The notes under the pieces are model-generated. The model made no database searches and was not told the origin of the DNA. It saw only the letters and a list, made by a program, of their open reading frames with translations. From positions 62,001-126,000 of the forward strand of contig NZ_JAJITD010000008.1 in assembly GCF_020880815.1 (NCBI RefSeq): DNA of 64,000 nucleotides, written 5' to 3'. Shown one piece after another: positions 15,567 through 24,641 of this stretch. Origin of the DNA: Paraburkholderia sejongensis. GTDB taxonomy: Bacteria; Pseudomonadota; Gammaproteobacteria; Burkholderiales; Burkholderiaceae. Within the stretch, counting starts at the first letter, position 1; every line of letters starts with the position of its first letter. The translations under genes and the position numbers were made by a program.

Positions 15567-15931
15567 CTGTTGCAAGTACGCTAAAAAGTTACGATTCTCC
15601 CGCCCGGCGCATTGGGCGCTTACTGCATAATGCGAAGCCGCGCGGCGGCGTTTCTCGCCAGGCCGCGCGGCGGCGTTCCGTATGCCGGCGCGCGTCGCGC
15701 CGGCACCGCATCGGGTCGTTTTGACCGATCCGGCGTCGGCGCCGCTTTCGGCGCGGCCCGCGCCTTTCACGTCTTCCCGTTCCAGCACCATGCCCGCCAG
15801 CTTCGCCCGTCAGACCGCATCGCCGATGCGGTGTCCGCCGTCCCGCCCCGGTGGCGTTTGCACAGGCGCGCCGCGCTGCGCGCGTTCGATCATGCGCAAA
15901 CTTGCGCGCGCGAGCCGGGCGGACTGAACGC
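15567..15931. other. leader region of the second DMT gene, with repeats
   Basis: No gene supported. It contains a 16-base direct repeat (GCCGCGCGGCGGCGTT at 15637-15652 and 15662-15677) and a perfect 9-bp hairpin GCCGGCGCG / CGCGCCGGC over CGT at 15684-15704. A CATAAT box at 15625-15630 may be a promoter element. An in-frame 81-codon reading at 15682-15927 is Arg/Pro/Ser-rich and looks like a composition artefact. Confidence 0.5.
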
Positions 15932-16855
15932 ATGTCGCTGCAATCGCCTGATTTTCTGCCGGACTGGCTGCGCCTGCCGCGCTCGCGCAACAGCCAGATC
16001 GCGCTTGCGCTCGCCGTCGTCTATTTCGTGTGGGGCTCGACCTATCTCGGCGTGCATGTCGCGCTCGGTTCGTTTCCGCCGCTATTGATGTCGGGGCTGC
16101 GCAACCTGTTCGCCGGCCTCGGACTGTTCGCGTTCGCGGTGCGGCGCAAGCCGGTCTGGCCGAGCGTCGCCGAAGTGCGCAACGCCGGCCTCGTCGGCAC
16201 GATGTTGGTGGGCCTGTCGAGCGGCATGCTCGCGTACGGGATGCGCACGGTCGGCACCGGCACCGCAGCCGTGATGGTCGCGACCGTGCCGCTGTTCGCG
16301 ACTGTGATCGCGGCGCTCGCCGGCCGCAAGATCGGCCGCGGCGAATGGGTCGCGGTCGGGCTCGGGCTGGTCGGCATCGCGATTCTCAGTCACGGCGACA
16401 ACACCCCGGGCTCGGCCGGCGGCAGTCTGGCGATTCTGTGCGGCGCGCTGTTCTGGGCCGGCGGCGCGCAACTGGCCGCGCAACTGAAGCTGCCGTCGGA
16501 TCTGTTTCTGTCGACCGCGCTGCAGATCGGCCTGGGCGGCGCGATATCGACGGTGCTCGCGTTGATCTCCGGCGAGCGGATGCTCGAACTGCATTTCCTG
16601 CCGGTGCTAGCGTTTTTGTATCTGGTGCTGATCGGTTCGATGGCCGCGTATGTCGCGTACGGCTTTCTGATCCGTCATACCAGCCCGATCATCGCGAGCA
16701 GTTGCATGTACGTGAATCCGCTCGTCGCGGTCGCGCTCGGCGCGCTGTTGCTCGGCGAACAGGTCACCCGCTATACGGTGATCGCGACGCTCGTAATTTT
16801 GCTGAGCGTCGGTTTGTCTTTCTGGTTCGATTACCGGAAGAAGGGCAGCGCGTAG
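15932..16855 (+). CDS. DMT-family exporter (YedA-like, EamA)
   Basis: 307 residues with ten hydrophobic helices forming two EamA repeats. After MSLQSPDFLPDWLRLPRSRNSQ the first helix IALALAVVYFVWGSTYLGVHVAL contains the W-G-S-T-Y/F motif typical of the YedA group. The second half includes AAYVAYGFLIRHTSPIIASSCMYVNPLVAVALGALLLGEQ. Such proteins export amino acids or drugs; the substrate here is unknown. The ATG at 15932 follows four bases after an upstream stop and no clear Shine-Dalgarno is visible; the start is chosen because helix 1 follows at a normal distance. Its 3' end converges on fadH with 22 bases between. Confidence 0.85.
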   Translation: MSLQSPDFLPDWLRLPRSRNSQIALALAVVYFVWGSTYLGVHVALGSFPPLLMSGLRNLFAGLGLFAFAVRRKPVWPSVAEVRNAGLVGTMLVGLSSGMLAYGMRTVGTGTAAVMVATVPLFATVIAALAGRKIGRGEWVAVGLGLVGIAILSHGDNTPGSAGGSLAILCGALFWAGGAQLAAQLKLPSDLFLSTALQIGLGGAISTVLALISGERMLELHFLPVLAFLYLVLIGSMAAYVAYGFLIRHTSPIIASSCMYVNPLVAVALGALLLGEQVTRYTVIATLVILLSVGLSFWFDYRKKGSA

Positions 16856-16877
16856 AAAGTCAGCGGCGCGGCCTTCG

Positions 16878-18914
16878 TCAAAGTCTCGCCGCGAGTTCCG
16901 CGCCTTCGCGAATCGCGCGCTTCGCATCGAGTTCGGTCGCGAGCTTCGCGCCGCCGATCACATGAAAGCGTGGACCGCCGGCGCGCCCGCCGCCGGTCGC
17001 GGGCAGCAACTCAAGCTGCGACTCCTGCCCCGCGCAGACGACGATCGTATCGACGTCGAGCCATTGCTCGACACCGTCGCGCGCGATGCGCAGACCGCGC
17101 GCACCGATCTCGCGATACTCGACGCCGCCGAGCATCTGCACACCGTTTCTGGCCAGCGTCGCGCGATGCACCCAGCCCGAAGTCTTGCCGAGCCCCGCGC
17201 CGAGCTTGCCGGGCTTGCGCTGCAACAGCCAGATCTGCCGCGGCGGTCGCGCGGGCGACGGCGGTTTCAGTCCACCGCGCTCGCGCACCGCGAGGTCGAC
17301 GCCCCATTCGTCGAGCCACGTATCGCGCGGCACCGGCAACGGCTCGCCCGCGCGATGCAGCAGAAACTCGCTGACGTCGAAGCCGATTCCGCCCGCGCCG
17401 ATCACCGCGACCCGTGCGCCGACCGGCGCGCCGCGCAGCACGTCGACATACGACAGCACGTTGGGCCCGTCGATCCCGGCGATCGCCGGCCGGCGCGGCA
17501 CGATGCCGGTCGCGACGATCGCGTCATCGAACCCGCCGGCCGCGAGCAGCGCAGCATCGACGCGGGTGCCGAGCCGCACGTCGACGTGATGGCGCTGCAA
17601 CTGGCTGCGGAAATAGCGGATCGTTTCGCTGAACTCTTCCTTGCCCGGCACCCGCATCGCGAGATTGAACTGGCCGCCGAGCGTGTCGCTCGCTTCGAAA
17701 AGCGTCACCCGATGACCGCGCGCGGCGGCCACTGTCGCCGCCGATAACCCGGCCGGCCCCGCGCCGACCACCGCGATTGAGCGCGCGGCCTGCGCATGCG
17801 CGAGCGGCCGGTAGACGAGTTCGGTCTCGCGGCCCGCGCGCGGATTGACGAGGCAGCTCGCGCGCTGGTTCTTGAACGTGTGATCGAGGCAGGCCTGATT
17901 GCAGGCGATGCAGGTGTTGATTTCGTGCGCGCGTCCCTCGGCGACCTTCAGCACGAACTCGGGGTCGGCCAGCAGCGGCCGCGCCATCGACACCAGATCG
18001 GCCGCGCCGTCGGCGATCAGCGTGTCGCCGATCTCCGGCGTGTTGATGCGGTTCGACGCGATCACCGGCACATTGACCGCGGCCTTCAGGCGCGCGCTGA
18101 GCGCGACGAACGCGGCGCGCGGCACCGAGGTCACGATGGTCGGCACCCGCGCCTCGTGCCAGCCGATCCCGCTATTGAAGATCGTCACGCCGGCTGCTTC
18201 GAGCGCTTGCGCGACCTGCACGGTTTCGTCCCACGTATTGCCGCCTTCGACCAGATCGATCAGCGACAGCCGGTACACGACGATAAAGCGCTCGCCGCAC
18301 ACTTGCCGCACCCGTTCGACGATTTCGCGCGCGAGCCGCATCCGGTTCTCGAGGCTGCCGCCGTACTCGTCGGTGCGCTGGTTGGTGCGCGGACACAGGA
18401 ACTGGTTCAGCAGATAACCTTCGCTGCCCATGATCTCGACGCCGTCGTAGCCGGCGCGCTGCGCGAGGCGCGCGCAGCGCGCATAAGCACGCACGGTCCT
18501 CGCGATGCCGGCGACGCTCAACGCGCGCGGCCTGAACTTCGAGATCGGCGACTTCAACCTCGATGCCGACACCACGAACGGCTGATAGCCATAGCGTCCC
18601 GCATGCAGGATCTGCAGCGCGATCTTGCCGCCTTCGGCATGCACCGCTTCGGTCAGCAGCCGGTGATTGCGCAGATCGAATACCGAGTTCAGCGTGCCGC
18701 CGAACGGCAGCAGCCAGCCCTCGCGATTGGGCGAGATGCCGCCGGTAATGATCAGACCGACGCCGCCCTTGGCGCGCTCGCGAAAGTACGCGGCCAGTTG
18801 CGGGTAATGCCAGAAGCGGTCTTCCATGCCGGTGTGCATCGAACCCATCACGACGCGATTGCGCAGCCGCGTGAAGCCGAGATCGAGCTCGGCGAGTAAG
18901 TGTTGGTAAGACAT
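16878..18914 (-). CDS. fadH: NADPH-dependent 2,4-dienoyl-CoA reductase
   Basis: Iron-sulfur flavoenzyme that reduces 2,4-dienoyl-CoA intermediates so that unsaturated fatty acids can enter beta-oxidation. At 678 residues it matches E. coli FadH (672). An N-terminal Old-Yellow-Enzyme barrel binds FMN (LRNRVVMGSMHTGMED, QILHAGRYGYQP with the catalytic HAGRY-type segment). The 4Fe-4S ligands CIACNQACLDHTF...C (CX2CX3CX11C) lie near residues 330-355. A C-terminal FAD/NADPH module follows, with GAGPAGLSAA and VIGAGGIGFDVSEF Rossmann motifs. The start MSYQHLLAELDLGF at 18914 matches the family N-terminus; longer in-frame extensions are not protein-like. It appears to be a single-gene unit. Confidence 0.95.
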   Translation of the reverse strand: MSYQHLLAELDLGFTRLRNRVVMGSMHTGMEDRFWHYPQLAAYFRERAKGGVGLIITGGISPNREGWLLPFGGTLNSVFDLRNHRLLTEAVHAEGGKIALQILHAGRYGYQPFVVSASRLKSPISKFRPRALSVAGIARTVRAYARCARLAQRAGYDGVEIMGSEGYLLNQFLCPRTNQRTDEYGGSLENRMRLAREIVERVRQVCGERFIVVYRLSLIDLVEGGNTWDETVQVAQALEAAGVTIFNSGIGWHEARVPTIVTSVPRAAFVALSARLKAAVNVPVIASNRINTPEIGDTLIADGAADLVSMARPLLADPEFVLKVAEGRAHEINTCIACNQACLDHTFKNQRASCLVNPRAGRETELVYRPLAHAQAARSIAVVGAGPAGLSAATVAAARGHRVTLFEASDTLGGQFNLAMRVPGKEEFSETIRYFRSQLQRHHVDVRLGTRVDAALLAAGGFDDAIVATGIVPRRPAIAGIDGPNVLSYVDVLRGAPVGARVAVIGAGGIGFDVSEFLLHRAGEPLPVPRDTWLDEWGVDLAVRERGGLKPPSPARPPRQIWLLQRKPGKLGAGLGKTSGWVHRATLARNGVQMLGGVEYREIGARGLRIARDGVEQWLDVDTIVVCAGQESQLELLPATGGGRAGGPRFHVIGGAKLATELDAKRAIREGAELAARL

Positions 18915-19222
18915 GCGAAAGCCGTGTAAGGAAGGAAGCCGCTCGAACGATACACCGCGCGCGCGTGCCTGACGGCCGAGGAAAAATTCTAAATCGCGGC
19001 CCGGTGCTGCCGCGCGAGAGCTTCGTGCGGCTCGCAAGTCCCTGGCATTGTCGCGGCACATGCATTGCTATTTGCGAGCATCCACCGCCACGGTGCTCGC
19101 CTTAACCAATGCATGGCGCGCGCTCCGGTTCGGATGGGGGAGGGCAGCCGCGAGCTTCGCGGCGGCAGTCCGCATATCAATAGGCAAGGGCGTCAAGCCC
19201 GACATCGACACAGGTGAACATA

Positions 19223-20017
19223 ATGAAAGCGATCCGAACCATCGCGGCAGTGGTTGCAGCCGCATCGATTCTCAGCGCGTGCGGCGGCGGTAGCAGCGAT
19301 GCCGGCAAGGAGCTTGGGCTGACCAATCCGCAGATCCACTTCATTCACGCGATTCCGGGCGGCCCGGCGGTCGACTTCCTCGTCAACGGCAGCGCGCCGT
19401 CCGGGCAGACCAACATCGCGTACAAGGGGGTGACCAATCTCACCAACATCAACACCGGTTCGACCACCGTCGCGTACGCGGCCACCGGTTCGACGACCGC
19501 GCTCGCCAGCGGCACGTTCCCGAACGTCGCGAAAGGCCATGAATACACGGTGCTCGCGTTACCCGGACTGAGCGCGCCCGACATCGACCTGATCGACGAT
19601 CCGTTCGACAAGGGCCTGCTGACCAACGATGCGCGCGTGCGCAGCTTCAATGCGTCGGCCAATGCGAGCAATCTCGATCTCTACCTCGTGCAGGCAGGCA
19701 CCACCGACGTGTCGAACGTGTCGCCGACGCTGGCCGGCGTGTCGTTCAAGAATGCGGTGCCGGCGAGCGGCCAGGATTCGATCTACGTGTCGGGCGGGCA
19801 GTACGTGCTGATCGCGACCGTGTCCGGCAACAAGACGCCGATCTTCCGGTCGGCCGCGTTCTCGCTTGCGAATAACGCGGACTGGCTGATTACGTCGGTG
19901 CCGATCGGCGGCGCGTTGAGCCAGCTGCTGCCGGGGCAGATCCATCTGCTGATCGCGCAGAACGGCAACACCAGCACGCCGAGCATCGAGTTGACGAATG
20001 CGCTGACCGGGCAGTGA
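19223..20017 (+). CDS. DUF4397-domain lipoprotein
   Basis: 264 residues from ATG 19223, with AGGTGA seven bases upstream. The signal peptide ends in the lipobox LSAC followed by GGGSSDAG, the usual Gly/Ser tether of Burkholderia lipoproteins. The mature part is all-beta in character, with IHFIHAIPGGPAVDFLVNG near the start, TTVAYAATGSTTALASGTF, YTVLALPGL and a second copy-like half (VRSFNASANASNLDLYLVQAG). This is the pattern of DUF4397, a family of cell-surface beta domains of unknown function. Its own terminator follows. It does not appear to be in an operon. Confidence 0.8.
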   Translation: MKAIRTIAAVVAAASILSACGGGSSDAGKELGLTNPQIHFIHAIPGGPAVDFLVNGSAPSGQTNIAYKGVTNLTNINTGSTTVAYAATGSTTALASGTFPNVAKGHEYTVLALPGLSAPDIDLIDDPFDKGLLTNDARVRSFNASANASNLDLYLVQAGTTDVSNVSPTLAGVSFKNAVPASGQDSIYVSGGQYVLIATVSGNKTPIFRSAAFSLANNADWLITSVPIGGALSQLLPGQIHLLIAQNGNTSTPSIELTNALTGQ

Positions 20018-20137
20018 CGGCGGCGCATAGCGGGGGGTGACGGCGCGGGCACTCACGAGGTGCCCGCCGCGGCGCGTGCGGGGTTGGTGCGCACGCGCTG
20101 CCGATAACAAGGACTGCGCAATAGCAGGCGCTGGAAG

Positions 20138-20182
20138 GGCAGAACGGCGACACCGCGAAAGCGGGTCGCCGTTCTGTTTTCA
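20138..20182 (+). terminator. terminator after the DUF4397 gene
   Basis: CAGAACGGCGA (20140-20150) pairs with TCGCCGTTCTG (20166-20176), with an inner CCGC / GCGGG contact, followed by TTTTC on the plus strand. Confidence 0.8.
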
Positions 20183-20230
20183 TTTCCGACTTTCTGTCGT
20201 GAGTCAACGCCGCGCATGAACGCCGCGCAC

Positions 20231-20262
20231 GAAAAAGCCCGCCGCGGTTTCCCGCGGCGGGC
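20231..20262 (-). terminator. terminator of the entericidin gene
   Basis: GCCCGCCGCGG and CCGCGGCGGGC pair perfectly over TTTC. The flanking A-run at 20232-20236 is a T-run on the minus strand. Confidence 0.9.
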
Positions 20263-20347
20263 GCCTGGCAATCCTGCGTAAAACCCGGTGACGACGGGCG
20301 CGGCTCGCGTGCCCGCTGCGCCGTTGTTTCGTCTCTTATTTCGCGTT

Positions 20348-20485
20348 TTATTTCGCCTTTTCCGCCGAGTTCGTCAACGCGTTGCCGCCCTTCGAAATAT
20401 CCTCACCGGCGCCGGCCATCGTGTTGCAACCGGTGGCCAGCACGGCGGTTCCTGCAAGCAGAAGCACAGCGATCAGTCGAGTCAT
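20348..20485 (-). CDS. entericidin A/B family lipoprotein
   Basis: A 45-residue lipoprotein starting MTRLIAVLLLAGTAVLATGC with lipobox LATGC, then NTMAGAGEDISKGGNALTNSAEKAK, the entericidin signature (N-T-x-x-G-x-G-x-D-I-x-x-G-G). In E. coli the EcnA/EcnB pair is described as an antidote and toxin lipoprotein pair linked to stationary-phase cell death. Only one copy is present here, so an antidote/toxin role cannot be assumed. AAGGAGAA lies seven bases before the ATG. The gene is preceded by the histidine kinase start region in the opposite sense of reading order, but both are on the minus strand, with the kinase ending 220 bases upstream. Confidence 0.85.
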   Translation of the reverse strand: MTRLIAVLLLAGTAVLATGCNTMAGAGEDISKGGNALTNSAEKAK

Positions 20486-20704
20486 GAAAGTTCTCCTTGT
20501 CGAGAATGCATCGGTTGATGTCGTCCGACCGGGGACATGCCAGTCGATCAGGTTTCCATCCGGTCTCGAACCGGCCTGATTGCATGGTAAAAAAAGGGCG
20601 GAGGCGGCGCTGTCGGCGGCGCCGCGATTTTGTTGTAGGCGCACTCCGGTGTTGGCGTCGGCGTCGTCCTACAGCGGGTCGCATCGGGGCGCCGGGCAGC
20701 GTTG

Positions 20705-22195
20705 CTACAGCGGGTTTTGCGACGCTGTGGGAGGCACCGCGGGCGGTATTTCCTGCCGCACATCGACCGATGGCGTCGCGGTGCTCGCGCTCGGCATCAC
20801 GACATCGATATCGGTGCCGTTGTGCGGGCCGCGGCGAATCTCGAAGCGCCCGCCGTGCGCGGCGACGCGTTGGCGCATTCCGAGCAGCCCATGCGTGTGG
20901 GTGCGTTTCAGATCGGCCGGCATGATGCCCACGCCGTTGTCGGCGATATGCAGCGCGACCTCGCCGTCGTCGACGCGCAACGCAATCGACACCTTCGACG
21001 CCCGCGCATATTTCGCCGCATTTGTCAGGGACTCCTGAGCGACCCGAAAGAGCGCGATCTCGGTCTGCTCGTCGAGCTGGATGTCGTCGGCCGGCAGGTG
21101 CAGTTCGAGCGCCCAGCCGTTGCGCTGCGCGGCTTCGTCGGCGAGCGTGCGCAGCGCGGTGACGAGTCCGAAGTTGGCGAGCACGGTCGGACGCATGTCT
21201 TCGATGATGCGGCGCTTCAGCGCGATCCCCTGGTCGAGATTGGCGAGCGCGCGCTGGAGCTTGTCGGCGAGTTCGGGTTCGCTGTCCTTCAATTTGCGGC
21301 GTGCCCACGCGACGTCCATCCGGCACGCGGTCAGAATCGCGCCGAGTTCGTCGTGCAGCTCGCGCGCGAGCTGGGTTTTTTCGTTTTCGCTGACCGCCTG
21401 CAGATGCCAGCCGAGCGCTTCAAGCTGGCGGGTGCGCTCATTGACCAGCTGATCCAGTTCTTCCTGCTGCGTGATCAGCTGCCGTTGCGCGCGCGCCTGC
21501 CGGTCGATCTGGATGCCGAGATTGCGAAACAGCAGGATGAACAGCACGATGTTCAACGCGGACAAACCGGCCGCGCACAGCGTCGAGAGCCGCTGATCGG
21601 CGCGGCTCGCGGCCAGCGCGTGCTGCGCGCGCCGCTCTTCGTTGTCGCGCAGCAGCGTGAGCGTGCTGTCGATCAGCGACGCGTCGGCCGGATTCACACT
21701 GGCGGCCTCGCCGCATGCGCGCAGTTCGAGCGGGTGGGGCGCCGCGTGCTGCAGCGCGGCGGCGCCCGCGCCGATGCGCGCGTCGATGAGCGCGAGGATC
21801 TGCGTGAAGCTGGCGAGCTCAGCGTTGTCCGCGCGGCCGCCGCGGTAGAAGCGCTCCAGTTGCCGGGTGTTGTCGCGAATGCGCGCGGCGCTCGCGCAGA
21901 ACGCCTGCGCGGCGACGTCGTCCTTCGTCAGAAGAAACTGGTTCTGGTGCGCGTCGAGGCGCGCTAGCTCGCTCGCGAGCGTGCTCAGTTGCACGGTCAC
22001 GTCGCGCGCTTCCAGCGCGGTTTCATATTCGGCGGTGATGCGCTGGCGCGCGGTCTCGAGAATCACCAGACCGCCGACGGTAATCACGATCGCGACCGTC
22101 ATCGCGATCGCCCAGCTGCGGTTGCGCATCCAGTCGGCGAGTCGCGCGGCGCTCGTAGCGCTGCGCACTTCCGGCAGGTTCTGCACGTTCGACAC
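20705..22195 (-). CDS. membrane sensor histidine kinase (NarX/LuxR-partner type)
   Basis: 496 residues. Helix 1 (AIAMTVAIVITVGGLVIL, 29-46) and helix 2 (LSTLCAAGLSALNIVLFILLF, 203-223) bracket a helical periplasmic sensor domain of about 155 residues that resembles the CHASE3 type. A coiled coil (about 232-272) leads to the HisKA_3 motif ARELHDELGA with phospho-acceptor His281. The ATPase domain has VAQESLTNAAKYARASKV (N box) and IADNGVGI (G1). Kinases with this HisKA_3 form phosphorylate NarL/FixJ regulators, and one lies about 1.3 kb away at 23541, so they probably work together. The start is GTG at 22195 with AAGGAG six bases upstream. The signal sensed is unknown. The gene diverges from the DUF1328 genes. 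Confidence 0.88.
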   Translation of the reverse strand: MSNVQNLPEVRSATSAARLADWMRNRSWAIAMTVAIVITVGGLVILETARQRITAEYETALEARDVTVQLSTLASELARLDAHQNQFLLTKDDVAAQAFCASAARIRDNTRQLERFYRGGRADNAELASFTQILALIDARIGAGAAALQHAAPHPLELRACGEAASVNPADASLIDSTLTLLRDNEERRAQHALAASRADQRLSTLCAAGLSALNIVLFILLFRNLGIQIDRQARAQRQLITQQEELDQLVNERTRQLEALGWHLQAVSENEKTQLARELHDELGAILTACRMDVAWARRKLKDSEPELADKLQRALANLDQGIALKRRIIEDMRPTVLANFGLVTALRTLADEAAQRNGWALELHLPADDIQLDEQTEIALFRVAQESLTNAAKYARASKVSIALRVDDGEVALHIADNGVGIMPADLKRTHTHGLLGMRQRVAAHGGRFEIRRGPHNGTDIDVVMPSASTATPSVDVRQEIPPAVPPTASQNPL

Positions 22196-22235
22196 GTTCG
22201 ACTCCTTGGCGAGGATTGCGGCGTAACGCCGTTGT

Positions 22236-22254
22236 AATCCGATGTAAGCGGATT
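22236..22254. promoter_or_regulatory. inverted repeat between kinase and DUF1328 genes
   Basis: AATCCG and CGGATT are separated by 7 bases (ATGTAAG) in the 152-base divergent spacer. This is a plausible operator for the neighbouring response regulator, but nothing beyond position supports that. Confidence 0.3.
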
Positions 22255-22347
22255 CTCACACGAAAAACGGCGAGCGTCGGAATGCGCGCGCCGCGCTGCA
22301 TCGATAGCATGGACCCGATCGTTCAATCAATGTTTCGGGAGGCAACC

Positions 22348-22524
22348 ATGTTGAAGTGGGCACTGATCTTCGCGGTCGTCGCCGTGATTGCCGGCGTTCT
22401 CGGCTTCACCGGGATCGCCGCCGGCGCCGCGGCCATCGCGAAGTTCCTGTTCTTCGTCTTCGTCGTGCTGTGCGTGGTGTTCCTCGTGCTCGGCTTCGTG
22501 GTGACGAAGAAAATGATCGATTAG
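22348..22524 (+). CDS. DUF1328 membrane peptide (YtjA-like), first copy
   Basis: 58 residues starting MLKWALIFAVVAVIAGVLGFTGIAAGAAAIAKFLFF, with two hydrophobic helices and the conserved GFTGIAAGAA turn. This is the DUF1328/YtjA family of small inner-membrane proteins, whose function is unknown though they are often stress induced. GGGAGG lies four to ten bases before the ATG. A second member of the family begins 53 bases downstream. Confidence 0.88.
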   Translation: MLKWALIFAVVAVIAGVLGFTGIAAGAAAIAKFLFFVFVVLCVVFLVLGFVVTKKMID

Positions 22525-22577
22525 CGACGCGGCTTTGCTCGTTGCCATCGCAAGCCGATAACAAAGGGAGAAATGCC

Positions 22578-22739
22578 ATGCTTCACTATGCCATTGTGTT
22601 TTTTGTGATTGCAATTATCGCCGCGGTGTTCGGCTTTACCGGCATCGCGGCCGGCGCGGCCGAGATCGCGAAGGTCCTGTTCTATATCTTCCTCGTCGTG
22701 TTCGTGGTCACGTTGTTGCTCGGCGTGTTCCGAACGTAG
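22578..22739 (+). CDS. DUF1328 membrane peptide, second copy
   Basis: 53 residues, MLHYAIVFFVIAIIAAVFGFTGIAAGAAEIAKVLFYIFLV, a paralogue of the preceding gene with the same GFTGIAAGAA core. AAGGGAGAA precedes the ATG by about six bases. The two copies, the ferritin-like gene and the regulators are all on the plus strand with short gaps, suggesting a shared stress transcript. Confidence 0.88.
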   Translation: MLHYAIVFFVIAIIAAVFGFTGIAAGAAEIAKVLFYIFLVVFVVTLLLGVFRT

Positions 22740-22866
22740 CGATAACAAGCCGGCGCCGCGCGCAGTACTCGCGAAGTACGCGGAACGCCAACAGTTTTCA
22801 CCCGTGCGCCAGGCGCGATTCGTGCTGGTGCGCGGGTTCCCCCAATACGGTTCAAGGAGAAGTTCG

Positions 22867-23424
22867 ATGACGAAGCAATCTGACGCCCAGGCGGGCGGTT
22901 CGTTTTCGATGGATCTGCAGAAGATTCGCGACGACGCGCGCAAGCACATGTCCGATGGTCCGGTGACCGCAACCTACGGCGCCCACCGCGAGACGGTGCT
23001 CAAGCTGCTCAACGATGCACTTGCCACCGAAATCGTCTGCACGCTGCGCTACAAGCGGCATTACTTCATGGCGAAGGGCATCAATTCCGAGGCGGTGGCG
23101 GCGGAATTCGCCGAGCATGCGAGCGAGGAGCAGGAGCATGCGGACCGGCTCGCCGAACGGATCGTGCAGTTGGGCGGCGAGCCCGATTTCGCGCCGGACG
23201 GCATCAAGGGCCGCGCGCATTCCGAGTACAAGGAAGGCACCGACCTGACCGACATGATCCGCGAGAACCTCATTGCGGAGCGCATCGCGATCGATACGTA
23301 TCGCGAGATCATTCGCTATCTGGGAGACAAGGACGTGACCACGCGGCGGCTGTTCGAGGAGATCCTCGCGGTCGAGGAAGAGCATGCGGACGATATGGCC
23401 GACCTGCTCGAAGGGCGCGAATAA
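22867..23424 (+). CDS. ferritin-like (bacterioferritin/Dps-related) protein
   Basis: 185 residues. After a 30-residue N-terminal extension comes a four-helix ferritin-like domain. Candidate di-iron ligands are visible in order: E in DALATEIVCTLRYKRH (first helix), E and H in EEQEHADRLAERI (second), E in LIAERIAIDTYREII (third) and E and H in AVEEEHADDMADLL (fourth). This is the bacterioferritin pattern of paired E and ExxH motifs, consistent with iron storage or peroxide-driven iron oxidation. The start MTKQSDAQ at 22867 has AAGGAGAA five bases upstream. It follows the two DUF1328 genes by 127 bases and precedes the NarL-type regulator by 116. Confidence 0.85.
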   Translation: MTKQSDAQAGGSFSMDLQKIRDDARKHMSDGPVTATYGAHRETVLKLLNDALATEIVCTLRYKRHYFMAKGINSEAVAAEFAEHASEEQEHADRLAERIVQLGGEPDFAPDGIKGRAHSEYKEGTDLTDMIRENLIAERIAIDTYREIIRYLGDKDVTTRRLFEEILAVEEEHADDMADLLEGRE

Positions 23425-23540
23425 CGCACGCTCACGCCGCGAGCGGTGGTGAAGCGGCGGCGACCCGCGCCGCGCGGGCGTGGCGCGGCTCATTACAATA
23501 TCGGCTTCGGAGCGACGCTCTTTGCACGGACACCCAACCG

Positions 23541-24173
23541 ATGATTCGAGTGCTGATAGCTGACGATCACGCGATCGTTCGAGGCGGTTTCAGACAGTTC
23601 GTCGCCGACGAGCCGGATATGTGCGTCGCCGCGGAGGCGGCCACCGGCGAGGAGGCGATCAGTCTCGTGCGCGAGCAGGCGTTCGACGTGGTGCTGCTCG
23701 ACATCGCGATGCCGGACAAGAACGGTATCGACACGCTGCGCGTGATCAAGCAGGTGCGTCCCGAGCAGGGCGTGCTGATTCTGTCCGGCTACCCGGAAAG
23801 CCAGTACGCGATCAACCTGCTGCGCGCCGGGGCGAACGGCTATCTGAACAAGGATTGCGAGCCCGACGAAATCGTCCGCGCGATCCGCTCGGTTGCGCGC
23901 GGGCATCGCTATCTGTCGGAGGCGGTCGCCGACACGCTCGCCGACAATCTCGACAAACCCGCCGCGGGCCGGCCGCATGAAGCGTTGTCGGAGCGTGAAT
24001 TCCAGATCTTCTGCAAGCTCGCGGCCGGGCAATTGCCGACCGAAATCGCCGAGGAACTGCATCTGTCGGTGAAGACCATCAGCACGTATCGCGCGCGCGT
24101 GCTCGAGAAGATGCGTCTGACGAACAACGCGGACCTCACCTATTACGCGATCAAGAACGGTTTGATCGAATGA
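23541..24173 (+). CDS. response regulator, NarL/FixJ family
   Basis: 210 residues. The receiver domain has the acidic pair ADDH (residues 7-10), phospho-acceptor Asp54 in VVLLDIAMPD, and Lys104 in YLNKD. A LuxR-type helix-turn-helix follows at about 145-205 (LSEREFQIFCKLAAGQLPTEIAEELHLSVKTISTYRARVLEKM). It should bind DNA once phosphorylated, most likely by the HisKA_3 kinase encoded on the opposite strand at 20705-22195. Its stop codon overlaps the start of the next gene (ATGA), so the two regulators are translationally coupled. Confidence 0.93.
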   Translation: MIRVLIADDHAIVRGGFRQFVADEPDMCVAAEAATGEEAISLVREQAFDVVLLDIAMPDKNGIDTLRVIKQVRPEQGVLILSGYPESQYAINLLRAGANGYLNKDCEPDEIVRAIRSVARGHRYLSEAVADTLADNLDKPAAGRPHEALSEREFQIFCKLAAGQLPTEIAEELHLSVKTISTYRARVLEKMRLTNNADLTYYAIKNGLIE

Positions 24174-24625
24174 TGGACGAGCGAGACACGCCGATGAACA
24201 GCGAACCGAACCCTGTCGATGGATCAGCCGCTCACGCGCCGCTGCGCGTGCTGCTGATCGAGGATTCGCCGCTGATTCGGCGCTCTCTCGTGGAGGCGAT
24301 CGATTCGTCGGGATTGTTGCAGGTGGCCGCGTATGCCGATTCGGCCGAGCAGGCGATCGCGCTGCTGGACGCCGAAGCGTTCGACGCGGTGATCGTCGAT
24401 CTGCAACTGAAACAGGGCTCGGGGGTGCCGGTGCTCGCGTATCTACAACGCGAGGGATTGATCGATTCGATGTTCGCGGCGGTGCTGACCAATCACGCGC
24501 TGCCCGCGTATCGTGCGCGTTGCGAGCAGTACGGGGTGCGCCACTTTTACGACAAGTCGTTCGAGTTCGACCGGGTGCTCGACGCGTTGCATGAGTATGC
24601 GCAGGAGCGCGGGGGCGGCAGGTGA
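24170..24625 (+). CDS. single-domain response regulator (receiver only)
   Basis: 151 residues: a 24-residue leader and one receiver domain with acidic pair ED (31-32), phospho-acceptor Asp77 in AVIVDLQLKQGSG, and Lys129 in FYDKSFEF. There is no output domain, so it may act as a phosphate sink or shuttle, or through protein contacts, with the kinase-regulator pair of this cluster. Its ATG overlaps the preceding stop by four bases. An internal ATG at 24194 is a possible alternative start. Role is inferred from context. Confidence 0.88.
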   Translation: MMDERDTPMNSEPNPVDGSAAHAPLRVLLIEDSPLIRRSLVEAIDSSGLLQVAAYADSAEQAIALLDAEAFDAVIVDLQLKQGSGVPVLAYLQREGLIDSMFAAVLTNHALPAYRARCEQYGVRHFYDKSFEFDRVLDALHEYAQERGGGR

Positions 24626-24641
24626 GTGCTGCGGCTGGTGG

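Noticed and set aside
15682..15927. An 81-codon plus-strand frame ending four bases before the DMT start
   Set aside because: Arg/Pro/Ser-rich with no ribosome site or family resemblance; treated as leader sequence.
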